Source: Spirochaetota bacterium (GTDB lineage: Bacteria > Spirochaetota > JAHITG01). From it: a DNA stretch of 8,157 nucleotides. Where the stretch lies: contig JAHITG010000398.1 in the NCBI GenBank assembly GCA_018817865.1, positions 1 through 8,157 on the forward strand, read 5' to 3'. Of the stretch, positions 1-5,999 are shown piece after piece (position 1 is the stretch's first letter; each line of letters begins with the position of its first letter). The position numbers and the translations under genes are program-made. Below the pieces are notes generated by a model. That model had not been told where the DNA came from, did no database searches, and saw only the letters and a list, made by a program, of their open reading frames with translations.

Positions 1-1
1 C

Positions 2-307
2 AATAAAACTTCGACTTGTGTCTATCTAAAGCATATTCCCACGAATATATCAGTTAAGTGCCAGAGGGAGCGGTATCAGGGGCTGAACCGCTACCTTGCG
101 CGAAAACTGATCACTGAAAAAATAGAAGAAATGATCTTAAAAAAAAGATCCGAAGAACAGAAGAGGATCGCTAAATTAAGGAAACAAAAGAAGAAGAGAT
201 CGAAACGGGCTAAATTAAAAATACTGAAGGATAAAAAACATGTATCCGAAAAAAAAACATCCCGTTCCTACACAAAAAATATCAATAAAGACGAGCTGAA
301 CATTTAA
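2..307 (+). CDS. Peptide chain release factor-like protein (RF-1 domain), C-terminal fragment
   Basis: The 5' end is cut by the window edge; 101 residues remain before TAA at 305-307. The segment begins NKTSTCVYLKHIPTNI and continues VKCQRERYQGLNRYLARKL. This is the stretch that follows the GGQ loop in class I release factors and short RF-like proteins (pattern GGQ-x-VNK-x-S-x-x-V-x-L-x-HIPT). The GGQ itself would lie just off the left edge and cannot be verified. The remainder (about residues 40-85) is a highly basic Lys/Arg-rich helix, then a short polar end. Known family members hydrolyse peptidyl-tRNA on the ribosome; ArfB/ICT1 and C12orf65 also carry basic C-terminal tails, and in ArfB/ICT1 the tail enters the empty mRNA channel. 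A ribosome-rescue role rather than codon-specific termination is therefore inferred. The short tail, with no further domain, argues against full-length RF1/RF2. It converges with the next gene, with only 9 bp between stops and no hairpin terminator visible. Confidence 0.85.
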   Translation, partial: NKTSTCVYLKHIPTNISVKCQRERYQGLNRYLARKLITEKIEEMILKKRSEEQKRIAKLRKQKKKRSKRAKLKILKDKKHVSEKKTSRSYTKNINKDELNI

Positions 308-316
308 AAGCCCCAT

Positions 317-892
317 TTATTTCACCAGGTTCACTTCACTGATCTGTGAATTATAGAAAACGGTCTCTGTATCTCCGTGTTTCAGGAGGCATCTTTTCTC
401 TGTATCAAAATAATCTATCAGAATGCCATTGACATCTTTCTTATTTAATAGCCGTATACAGACCTCTTTACCCTTATATGCTACTAACCGTTTATCGGTC
501 TGTACAGCAAAAGAGTATATTTGCCCGTCTGACAGGGACGGATAAGTATTCATCAACTCCATGTCAATAACCTTAACCGTATCCAGGTTATAGTGCTCTC
601 CTGTAATAAAGATCAAAATATCCACATACCGTACTTTGTTCATTCTCCTCATCTCATTTAAAAACCTGTACAACGGTTCCCAGTCATCTTTTATATCCAG
701 GTAATGCCCGTTATCAAAGCTGATCATCTTCCCTTCTCTGCCGGAATATCCGGACCTGAATTGATCATGAAACAGTCCATCAGTATGAATAGAGAATTGA
801 TATTTTTTATGGTTAAACTTATATCCAAGTTCAGGCATTACAAGATCATGCCCTTTTAAAACCGGTATAAACAAATTTCCAAATCTGCTCAT
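317..892 (-). CDS. Uncharacterised 191-aa protein with a C-terminal Sm/Hfq-like segment
   Basis: No family recognised for the whole protein. It has no signal peptide or membrane segment, so it is probably cytoplasmic. I chose the ATG at 892 because AGAAGGA lies 6 nt upstream; an in-frame ATG at 922 has no ribosome site and would add only ten residues. Residues 1-135 are mixed alpha/beta with aromatic-rich stretches (HYLDIKDDWEPLYRF, RYVDILIFITGEHY). Residues ~139-191 read KGKEVCIRLLNKKDVNGIL, then DYFDTEKRCLL, then TVFYNSQISEV. This spacing follows the five-strand pattern of Hfq and other Sm-like proteins: V-x-V-x-I-x-L-x-N, G-x-L-x-x-x-D, L-L, V-x-Y-x-x-x-I-S-x-V. The similarity is by eye and remote; other small beta-barrels (SH3/Tudor-like) are possible. 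The gene starts 32 bp after the stop of the 351-aa gene on the same strand, so co-transcription is likely. Confidence 0.8.
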   Translation of the reverse strand: MSRFGNLFIPVLKGHDLVMPELGYKFNHKKYQFSIHTDGLFHDQFRSGYSGREGKMISFDNGHYLDIKDDWEPLYRFLNEMRRMNKVRYVDILIFITGEHYNLDTVKVIDMELMNTYPSLSDGQIYSFAVQTDKRLVAYKGKEVCIRLLNKKDVNGILIDYFDTEKRCLLKHGDTETVFYNSQISEVNLVK

Positions 893-902
893 ATTATATC
901 CT
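893..902 (-). promoter_or_regulatory. Ribosome binding site that decides the start of the 191-aa gene
   Basis: Read on the minus strand, AGAAGGATATAAT directly precedes the ATG at 892, giving an AGAAGGA core with 6-nt spacing. The alternative in-frame ATG at 922 is preceded by CGACTAATA with no purine-rich site. The AGGATATAAT box is almost identical to the one in front of the upstream 351-aa gene. Confidence 0.7.
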
Positions 903-924
903 TCTCTTAAAAACGCAGACATTA

Positions 925-1980
925 TTAGTCGGTATCTTCAGGTTCTGAAAGAACCGGCCCTGAAGTCCACTCTGAAAGCCATGATTTTTCTGATCCTGGA
1001 ATTGCAGGTGCAGAATGGTATGGAGGCCAACCCTGTTTTAACGAAGTTACTACCCAATTATCATGACGCTTCCATAAAGCAAAACTCCATACGGTTTCCA
1101 CATTATTGGCAGGGAACTCCCCAATGGGAGCTGAATGCTCGATCCCTCTTAGAACCACAACAGCATATCCGTCCTCCTGCCACCAACTGTCAACAGCCCG
1201 TGCATATGCCCACCTGCCGTCATCTTCATGATCACGGTCTATATTCTTTTCAAACCATTCTTTGAGAGGTTCAGAAATATCAGGTGGAAGATCATTGGGA
1301 GATAAATTATAAGCATCCTCTTTGGGAGGCTGATGATCATGATCCTCTTCTGGTTTTGCAGCAGGGATCATTCCTTTCTTAGATTCTACCCTGTAATTGT
1401 CTCTTGACGCTTCTTCCCATTTCTGCCACCAGAATGTATTCTGTTTTTCCCATAACGCCAGATCGATCGGCTGCCTGGCGGCATCATAAAAGATGAGCTC
1501 TCTGCATCCGGCCATAAAAAGCACCTGATACTCCTTTCCTGCTCCTAATAATTCACCGTGAACAGAAAAGACACCTGTAACCGAAGCATGCAGGATAGCA
1601 TCTTCTTCGCCAAAAAAAACCTTATACTGTAAAGACCCTTTTACATCATCACAGGTATCCCTGTCATTGAACAATAGTATCCCGCCCCCGACATAGATAC
1701 CCTTTTTAATAAGAGAAAGGTCCGGTTCACCGGGGGGATCCATCGCAGAAGGCTGTTTGAAATCATCATATCGTTTGATCCCAAAAGCTATACCAGTAAT
1801 ATCACTCATTCTAATACTCATATGGAGATCATTTATTTCTGATCCATCAAGATTCAAGCGGATACAATCATCCCATACCAGTGTTAAAAAATTTGAATTT
1901 TTATTACGGTCCCATTTAAGATATTCGAAGACAGAATCATGAAGCAAATGGGTCCCGATAACGGAATAATCATCAGTCAT
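925..1980 (-). CDS. Uncharacterised 351-aa protein with a tryptophan-rich C-terminal half
   Basis: I do not recognise this protein. It has no signal peptide, membrane helix or catalytic motif that I can name. Residues 1-175 look like a beta-rich domain with short hydrophobic strands (ITGIAFGIK, KKGIYVGGGILLF, ELIFYDA). Residues ~200-238 are a charged, proline-rich linker (PEEDHDHQPPKED). Residues ~239-320 form a second putative domain (LKEWFEKNI, WAYARAVDSWWQEDGYAVVV, VETVWSFALWKRHDNWVV). That shape could suit a small alpha+beta NTF2-like or similar fold, but this is a guess. Sixteen tryptophans are present, fourteen of them between residues 177 and 338. The start is supported by GTAGGA 6 nt before ATG. 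It lies 58 bp after the LRR gene and 32 bp before the Sm-like gene, all on one strand, so a functional link among the three is inferred from position only. Confidence 0.8.
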   Translation of the reverse strand: MTDDYSVIGTHLLHDSVFEYLKWDRNKNSNFLTLVWDDCIRLNLDGSEINDLHMSIRMSDITGIAFGIKRYDDFKQPSAMDPPGEPDLSLIKKGIYVGGGILLFNDRDTCDDVKGSLQYKVFFGEEDAILHASVTGVFSVHGELLGAGKEYQVLFMAGCRELIFYDAARQPIDLALWEKQNTFWWQKWEEASRDNYRVESKKGMIPAAKPEEDHDHQPPKEDAYNLSPNDLPPDISEPLKEWFEKNIDRDHEDDGRWAYARAVDSWWQEDGYAVVVLRGIEHSAPIGEFPANNVETVWSFALWKRHDNWVVTSLKQGWPPYHSAPAIPGSEKSWLSEWTSGPVLSEPEDTD

Positions 1981-1990
1981 ATCATATCCT
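1981..1990 (-). promoter_or_regulatory. Ribosome binding site of the 351-aa gene
   Basis: AGGATATGAT directly precedes the ATG at 1980 (minus strand), giving GTAGGA with 6-nt spacing. It differs by one base from AGGATATAAT in front of the 191-aa gene. Confidence 0.65.
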
Positions 1991-2003
1991 ACTATAATAA
2001 AGT

Positions 2004-2029
2004 ATTATATGTAAATATAACAAGGTCAA
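2004..2029 (-). promoter_or_regulatory. Possible internal promoter before the 351-aa gene
   Basis: In the 58-bp gap the minus strand shows TTGACC (2029-2024) and a perfect TATAAT (2009-2004). They are only 14 bp apart, shorter than a standard 16-18 bp spacer, so they may not act as a pair; TATAAT could work with a poorer -35 further upstream. The gap is AT-rich and holds no terminator hairpin, so read-through from the LRR gene is equally possible. Confidence 0.3.
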
Positions 2030-2038
2030 AATGAAATA

Positions 2039-3625
2039 TCAATCAATTTCACGAAAATTCATACGGCTCAGAGTATATACCTGATGAGATCTTTTAAAAA
2101 CGAGCCTTACATGGGATAACATTTTAATGATGAGAGACTCCTCCTCTTTTGAGATCTCATTACCTTTTAAATATATTTCCAGGCCTTCTCTATTAAGTGC
2201 TGTCATGGAACGGGGAAGGTCTGTCAGTTGATTATGCTGAAGGTCAAGGCTTATCAGTTTTACCAGCATGCTGAAATTTTCCGGAATACTTTTTAGCCTG
2301 TTTCTGCTTAATCCTAAAAATCCAAGGCGCTTCATTTTCCCGAATGAAGCAGGCAATTGTTCCAGTTCATTTCCTGAAAGGGTCAAGCTCAGCATCCTCT
2401 CTAATAAACAGATCTCAGCAGGAAGAACTTTCAATTTATTTTCGAAAACGGATAGTTCTTCAAGGCTCTTCAATTCTCCTATCTCCTTGGGCAGCATTGC
2501 TAATTCATTATTATCAAGCCAGAGCTCCTGCAGATTTTTCAATCTTCTTATTGAGGAAGGGAGTTTCTCCAGTTTATTTCCATCAAGATGAAGCTCTTCG
2601 AGACGGATCAATTCTCCTATCTGATCGGGAAGACGGGTCAATCTGTTCCCGGAAAGATGAAGCTTCTTTAGTTTCTTTAATTTAAACAATCCTTGCGGGA
2701 GGTCCTCGATCCCACAGTTGCACAAACGAAGTTCCTCTAAGTTTAACAACTGTTTTACTCCATCAGGAATTTTTCCGAGAGGCTGGTTAAAGATCTCAAG
2801 TATTCTACTGCCCTTCTCTGCTGCTTTTTTAATAAATGAACCCATATCTTTAAATGAAGAGACAGGCCCGTGGTCTAAAAGAAAATTTTCTTCCTTAAGC
2901 TTTACTTTTTCCGTTAGTATGGCATTATATGAACTAAGGTCAGCCAGGCATATTATAATATCATCAAACATATCAGAACCCCACTCATAGTGTCCTTTTA
3001 TATGCTCACTCTCCTTCGGTTCAGCATATTGATCCGGCTCCACATCTTTTCCTGAATGATCCATGCTTTGAAAAAATTTTGAATAAGCAGGAAGGAGGTA
3101 TTTCATCTCTCCCTTGATAGAGATCAATAAAGGAATATAAGAGCCCATTCTATATTCGATCCTTTTCTCTGCCTGCTTTATAATTGAAGCAGGCAGAATA
3201 AGTTCTGACTCCTCTATCTTTTCTACAGCCCCACCCATAGTAAATCTGGAATAATGGCTGATGCTCCTGTAATCAGTCCCGGCAGGATAAATGATACATG
3301 GGTCGAGAGTTGATCCGTCGATCATCTTTAAACGGCCGTAAAAGAGCACCCCGGTAACGGCCTCTGAATTATTTATTCCGGGAGATCTTACATAAAGAGG
3401 CACTTTTTCAGAATAGAGCTTCTTAAGCGAAGAGCATGCTTCCTTTTCAATCTTAAACCCGTATTTTTCCGATAAAGCATGCAATTTGTCCCTGATCTTT
3501 TTTTCAGCGCAAGAACGCTGTTCCATGATCATCCTGCGGTATTCCTTTGAATTTTTAGGAACAATTTGTGAGCACTCCGACTCCTCTCTTGAGATCACCA
3601 GACCGATCTTTTCTGTATCATCCAT
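2039..3625 (-). CDS. Leucine-rich repeat protein, 528 aa, with an unrecognised N-terminal region
   Basis: Residues 294-477 are eight consecutive 23-residue leucine-rich repeats with the pattern LxxLxLxxNxLxxLP. A degenerate repeat precedes them (272-293), a broken one follows (about 478-495), and residues ~496-528 form a basic tail. This is the SHOC2/PIRL-like and bacterial 23-residue class, which forms a curved protein-binding solenoid. Residues 1-270 match nothing I recognise: a charged start, an alpha-helical part (about 27-72), a beta-rich part (74-180, including VPLYVRSPG and GVLFYGRLK), and an acidic linker (190-222). There is no signal peptide, membrane segment or sorting motif, so a cytoplasmic protein-interaction role is inferred. 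The start is less certain: the ATG at 3625 has no clear ribosome site and lies about 5 nt from the predicted transcription start, while ATGs at residues 32 and 34 have AAAGGA/CAGG upstream. It is probably first in the three-gene minus-strand unit. Confidence 0.88.
   Translation of the reverse strand: MDDTEKIGLVISREESECSQIVPKNSKEYRRMIMEQRSCAEKKIRDKLHALSEKYGFKIEKEACSSLKKLYSEKVPLYVRSPGINNSEAVTGVLFYGRLKMIDGSTLDPCIIYPAGTDYRSISHYSRFTMGGAVEKIEESELILPASIIKQAEKRIEYRMGSYIPLLISIKGEMKYLLPAYSKFFQSMDHSGKDVEPDQYAEPKESEHIKGHYEWGSDMFDDIIICLADLSSYNAILTEKVKLKEENFLLDHGPVSSFKDMGSFIKKAAEKGSRILEIFNQPLGKIPDGVKQLLNLEELRLCNCGIEDLPQGLFKLKKLKKLHLSGNRLTRLPDQIGELIRLEELHLDGNKLEKLPSSIRRLKNLQELWLDNNELAMLPKEIGELKSLEELSVFENKLKVLPAEICLLERMLSLTLSGNELEQLPASFGKMKRLGFLGLSRNRLKSIPENFSMLVKLISLDLQHNQLTDLPRSMTALNREGLEIYLKGNEISKEEESLIIKMLSHVRLVFKRSHQVYTLSRMNFREID
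2195..2746 (-). repeat. Eight tandem leucine-rich repeats (protein level)
   Basis: This 552-bp segment encodes eight repeats of exactly 23 residues (69 bp) with no insertion or deletion. Positions of L, N and LP are almost invariant (for example LHLSGNRLTRLP, LHLDGNKLEKLP, LWLDNNELAMLP). The DNA copies have diverged, so this is an old protein repeat rather than a recent tandem duplication. Confidence 0.92.
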
Positions 3626-3636
3626 ATGACAATTCT

Positions 3637-3664
3637 ATAATACAAAAAATAAACAGAATATCAA
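3637..3664 (-). promoter_or_regulatory. Promoter of the LRR gene
   Basis: On the minus strand: TTGATA (3664-3659), a 16-bp T-rich spacer, then TATTAT (3642-3637). Each box matches the sigma-70-type consensus at five of six positions. Transcription would begin near 3630, leaving a leader of only about 5 nt before the ATG at 3625. A TCAAA/TTTGA inverted repeat (3661-3665 and 3674-3678) touches the -35 box. Confidence 0.55.
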
Positions 3665-3687
3665 ATATTTCCGTTTGAGCAATAATA

Positions 3688-3706
3688 AAAAATAGAAATT
3701 ATTTTT
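3688..3706. repeat. 7-bp inverted repeat in the divergent promoter region
   Basis: AAAAATA (3688-3694) and TATTTTT (3700-3706) are perfect arms around a 5-nt centre. The element sits immediately upstream of the plus-strand -35 box (3708-3713). It could be an operator or an AT-rich UP-type element; in such AT-rich DNA a 7-bp palindrome can also occur by chance. Confidence 0.35.
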
Positions 3707-3707
3707 G

Positions 3708-3735
3708 TTGACTATGCAAGTTATTATGATACATT
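3708..3735 (+). promoter_or_regulatory. Promoter of the glycosyltransferase/GH130 genes
   Basis: TTGACT (3708-3713), a 16-bp spacer, then TACATT (3730-3735). TG one base before the -10 box (3727-3728) makes an extended -10. The start point would be near 3742, giving a leader of about 45 nt that ends in GAGGA (3776-3780), six bases before the ATG. Confidence 0.55.
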
Positions 3736-3786
3736 TTCTTATTCTAAAAATACGGCATTGGTTTAAAGAGTCAGTGAGGAAAAAAA

Positions 3787-4839
3787 ATGAAGATCGCAAT
3801 TATGGCAGCATGGAACACTTCAAGCGGTGTTGCCATGCATGCAGAACCTCTGGGTAAAGCATTCATTGAGATGGGTTATGATGTAACCGTCTTCTCTTAT
3901 GTCAAGAACGATTATCATGGCGAGGGGATAACAGCAGAAGATGAACCGTATGTTATACGCTGTTTCGGTACCAGGAAAAATACAAATTATTTTGATCCTC
4001 GTCCTTTTATGGAAAAGGATTATGATATCCTCCTCGTAGAAGATCTTGGAATGCTCCCCGTTGATAAACTGGCTGATATGATGTCGATCATCAGGAAAAA
4101 AGCAAAGATCGTCCATGTTGTTCATGAAAACCGGCCGTTTGAAGAGTCATGGTTCTGCAAGATAGACTGGGATAAAGTGATCTATTTTGACCACCGGCAG
4201 GAATTTTTAAAGATCCCGTATCCTGATGCCGTCTTCATCCCTTTCCCCTGTTACAAGCTCAGGTCCGGAGATAAAATAGCAGCCAGGAAGAAACTGGGTC
4301 TTCCACTTGACAAGAATATCGTCTGCTCCTTTGCACATCGCAATTATATACCGTATCTTCTCAGCCTACCGAAATCACTGAGAGAAAATACCGTTCTCCT
4401 TCAGGTGATCCAGGATGATTATGAAATGCTGGAAGAATTCGATCCTTCCGGATGGATGATCGTGAGGCGCGAAAAAGTAGTGACAACTCAAAAATTCGAT
4501 GAATACCTCTTTGCTTCGGATGCAGCGATTTTTCATAAATTTCAGACCAGGGAACATGCTGTTGTCTCAACAACCGTCTATCAGGCATTAGGGACAGGGT
4601 GCCCGATCTTTGTACCCAAATACTCTGACTTTTTTCACACCTTTACAGATGAAATGGTACATTATAATGATGTTGTTGATCTTCACAAAAAGCTGAAAGA
4701 TACCCTGGAAAATGAAAAAAAAAGAAAAGCATTGCAGTCTAAAGCTGAAAAATTCATACAAAACCGCTCTGCCGAGAAGATCGCCGGGCAGTACATCGAT
4801 ATTTTTAAAGAACTGTTGACTTCGTCAACAAAAAAATAA
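3787..4839 (+). CDS. Glycosyltransferase, GT-B fold, GT4-like (first paralogue)
   Basis: This 350-aa enzyme has the two-domain GT-B layout. The N-terminal Rossmann half starts MKIAIMAAWNTSSGVAMHAE, with the glycine-containing first loop that usually meets the acceptor or donor phosphates, and continues with YDILLVEDLGMLP. The C-terminal half includes ARKKLGLPLDKNIVCSFA, FASDAAIFHK and YQALGTGCPIFVP, the last matching the GT4 motif E-A-x-x-x-G-x-P. Family members transfer a sugar from a nucleotide-sugar with retention of configuration. Donor and acceptor cannot be read here, but the GH130 partner makes mannose plausible. The glutamate normally preceding the A-x-x-x-G-x-P motif is Q266. There is no membrane segment, so it is cytoplasmic or loosely membrane-associated. 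GAGGA six bases upstream supports the start. The next gene is a paralogue: 34 of the first 60 residues are identical, with later parts more diverged. Confidence 0.85.
   Translation: MKIAIMAAWNTSSGVAMHAEPLGKAFIEMGYDVTVFSYVKNDYHGEGITAEDEPYVIRCFGTRKNTNYFDPRPFMEKDYDILLVEDLGMLPVDKLADMMSIIRKKAKIVHVVHENRPFEESWFCKIDWDKVIYFDHRQEFLKIPYPDAVFIPFPCYKLRSGDKIAARKKLGLPLDKNIVCSFAHRNYIPYLLSLPKSLRENTVLLQVIQDDYEMLEEFDPSGWMIVRREKVVTTQKFDEYLFASDAAIFHKFQTREHAVVSTTVYQALGTGCPIFVPKYSDFFHTFTDEMVHYNDVVDLHKKLKDTLENEKKRKALQSKAEKFIQNRSAEKIAGQYIDIFKELLTSSTKK
4815..4829. repeat. Perfect short hairpin at the 3' end of the first glycosyltransferase gene
   Basis: GTTGACTTCGTCAAC forms a 6-bp stem with a TTC loop inside the last codons, followed by seven A and then the TAA stop. 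Because A, not T, follows the stem on the plus strand (and T precedes it on the minus strand), it is not a standard intrinsic terminator in either direction. It may mark an mRNA processing or stability site. Confidence 0.5.
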
Positions 4840-4925
4840 TTTCAGTGAATCAATTTATATTAGATTTTTTATAAGACAGGCCTATTTCAAGCAAAATTTA
4901 TCTTTTTTAACCTCTGGAGGAACAT

Positions 4926-5987
4926 ATGAAAATAGCCATTATGGGCGGATGGAACACGGATTCCGGCGCATCACTTCACAGCGAAAGCATTGGACGGAAA
5001 TTTATAGAGATGGGACATGATCTAAAAGTATTTTCATTTTATGATTATGCCTTTCACGGGACACAGATAACCGGGGAAGATGAGAAGTATGTTACACAAT
5101 GTTTTACCCACTTTAAGTATGATCCATTAAAACTGGATGTCATCCCGTTTATTACCAATGATTACGACCTCTTTATTGCGGAAGACATAGGAATGTTCCC
5201 CAAAGACCTTCTTGCCAAGATCTTTTACACTCACATTAAAAAAAAGGCAAAAACCATCACGGTTTATCATGATAATCAATTGTCAAAGGACCCTTCTTTT
5301 TACCAGTTCGACTGGGACAGTATTGTCTGTTTTGACCAGCGGTTCAAGGATGTTCTGACTCAGGCTTATCCTGAAGAGAAGGTGCACATCATCCCTTACC
5401 CTTGTCACGAATGGTCACCGGGAGATAAAAAAGAGGCCAGAAAAGAACTGCACTTACCTGAAGATAAAAAAATAATCTTTACATTCGGCCTCAATACCAA
5501 CAGGATCCTGCCTTCTGTCGAGGATCTGAATGAACTGCATAAGGATTTTCCTGAGGCTATGCTCCTGGCCCTGACAAAAGACATGCTTACAATAAATAAG
5601 TTAAAAAAACTTTCAAAAAAGATCAAGATACAGGTCAAGATCATTGAGGAGGCCCCTTCCATAAACAGGCTGTACAAATACCTTCATGCTTCCGATATCA
5701 TGCTCTATTATAGAGATCAGGTGCCTTTTATCGTAGTAGGCAGTACCGTCCTTCAATGCCTTGGATCAGGATGCCCCATTATCGGGAATGAGACAAAATT
5801 CACTGAAATATTTGATAATGAGATCTTCAAATATACTGATAAAGAAGAATTTATTTCCGGTATTAAAGAAGCGTTCCGGGAATCGAAAAAATATAAATCT
5901 ATTCTGGAGAATGCAAAAAAATATTCATTAAAGAACTCTTCCGAAGAGATCGCGAAAAAATTTATTGAGCTGTATAAAAAATTATAA
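4926..5987 (+). CDS. Glycosyltransferase, GT-B fold, GT4-like (second paralogue)
   Basis: A 353-aa paralogue of the preceding gene with the same layout. The N-terminal domain starts MKIAIMGGWNTDSGASLHSE and continues FIEMGHDLKVFSF and DLFIAEDIGMFP. A linker (IIPYPCHEWSPGDKKEARKEL) leads to a C-terminal donor domain with IIFTFGLNTNRILP, LHASDIMLYYRDQ and QCLGSGCPI. The position of the family's second donor-binding glutamate is Q277, and no acidic residue stands where the first one belongs. The C-terminal halves differ strongly between the two copies, so they may use different donors or add different linkages; alternatively they could act as a pair. A strong GGAGG site (4916-4920) lies 5 nt before the ATG. 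An 86-bp gap separates it from the first copy, without a convincing promoter or terminator. GH130 follows after 12 bp, which implies translation from one mRNA and a joint pathway. Confidence 0.85.
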   Translation: MKIAIMGGWNTDSGASLHSESIGRKFIEMGHDLKVFSFYDYAFHGTQITGEDEKYVTQCFTHFKYDPLKLDVIPFITNDYDLFIAEDIGMFPKDLLAKIFYTHIKKKAKTITVYHDNQLSKDPSFYQFDWDSIVCFDQRFKDVLTQAYPEEKVHIIPYPCHEWSPGDKKEARKELHLPEDKKIIFTFGLNTNRILPSVEDLNELHKDFPEAMLLALTKDMLTINKLKKLSKKIKIQVKIIEEAPSINRLYKYLHASDIMLYYRDQVPFIVVGSTVLQCLGSGCPIIGNETKFTEIFDNEIFKYTDKEEFISGIKEAFRESKKYKSILENAKKYSLKNSSEEIAKKFIELYKKL

Positions 5988-5999
5988 CAGGAGGTCAAT

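Noticed and set aside
893..922. Longer N-terminus (ATG at 922) for the Sm-like protein
   Set aside because: No ribosome binding site precedes 922, whereas AGAAGGA stands 6 nt before the ATG at 892.
981..1265. Plus-strand open frame opposite the 351-aa gene
   Set aside because: No ribosome site and no recognisable protein pattern; the minus frame is longer and has a proper start context.
2195..2746. Recent DNA tandem repeat or CRISPR-like array
   Set aside because: The 69-bp units are similar only at protein level and encode leucine-rich repeats; there are no identical DNA repeats with unique spacers.
2268..2990. Plus-strand open frames opposite the LRR gene
   Set aside because: They arise from the repetitive leucine codons on the other strand; they lack ribosome sites and read as low-complexity Ser/Phe-rich sequence.
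4361..4588. Minus-strand open frames inside the first glycosyltransferase gene
   Set aside because: They are antisense to conserved GT-B motifs and have no independent start signals.
4815..4836. Intrinsic terminator after the first glycosyltransferase
   Set aside because: The stem is followed by A residues on the plus strand, and the T run precedes it on the minus strand, so neither direction gives a stem plus U-tract.
4840..4925. Separate promoter for the second glycosyltransferase
   Set aside because: The gap is AT-rich, but no -35/-10 pair with proper spacing could be found; shared transcription from 3708-3735 is simpler.
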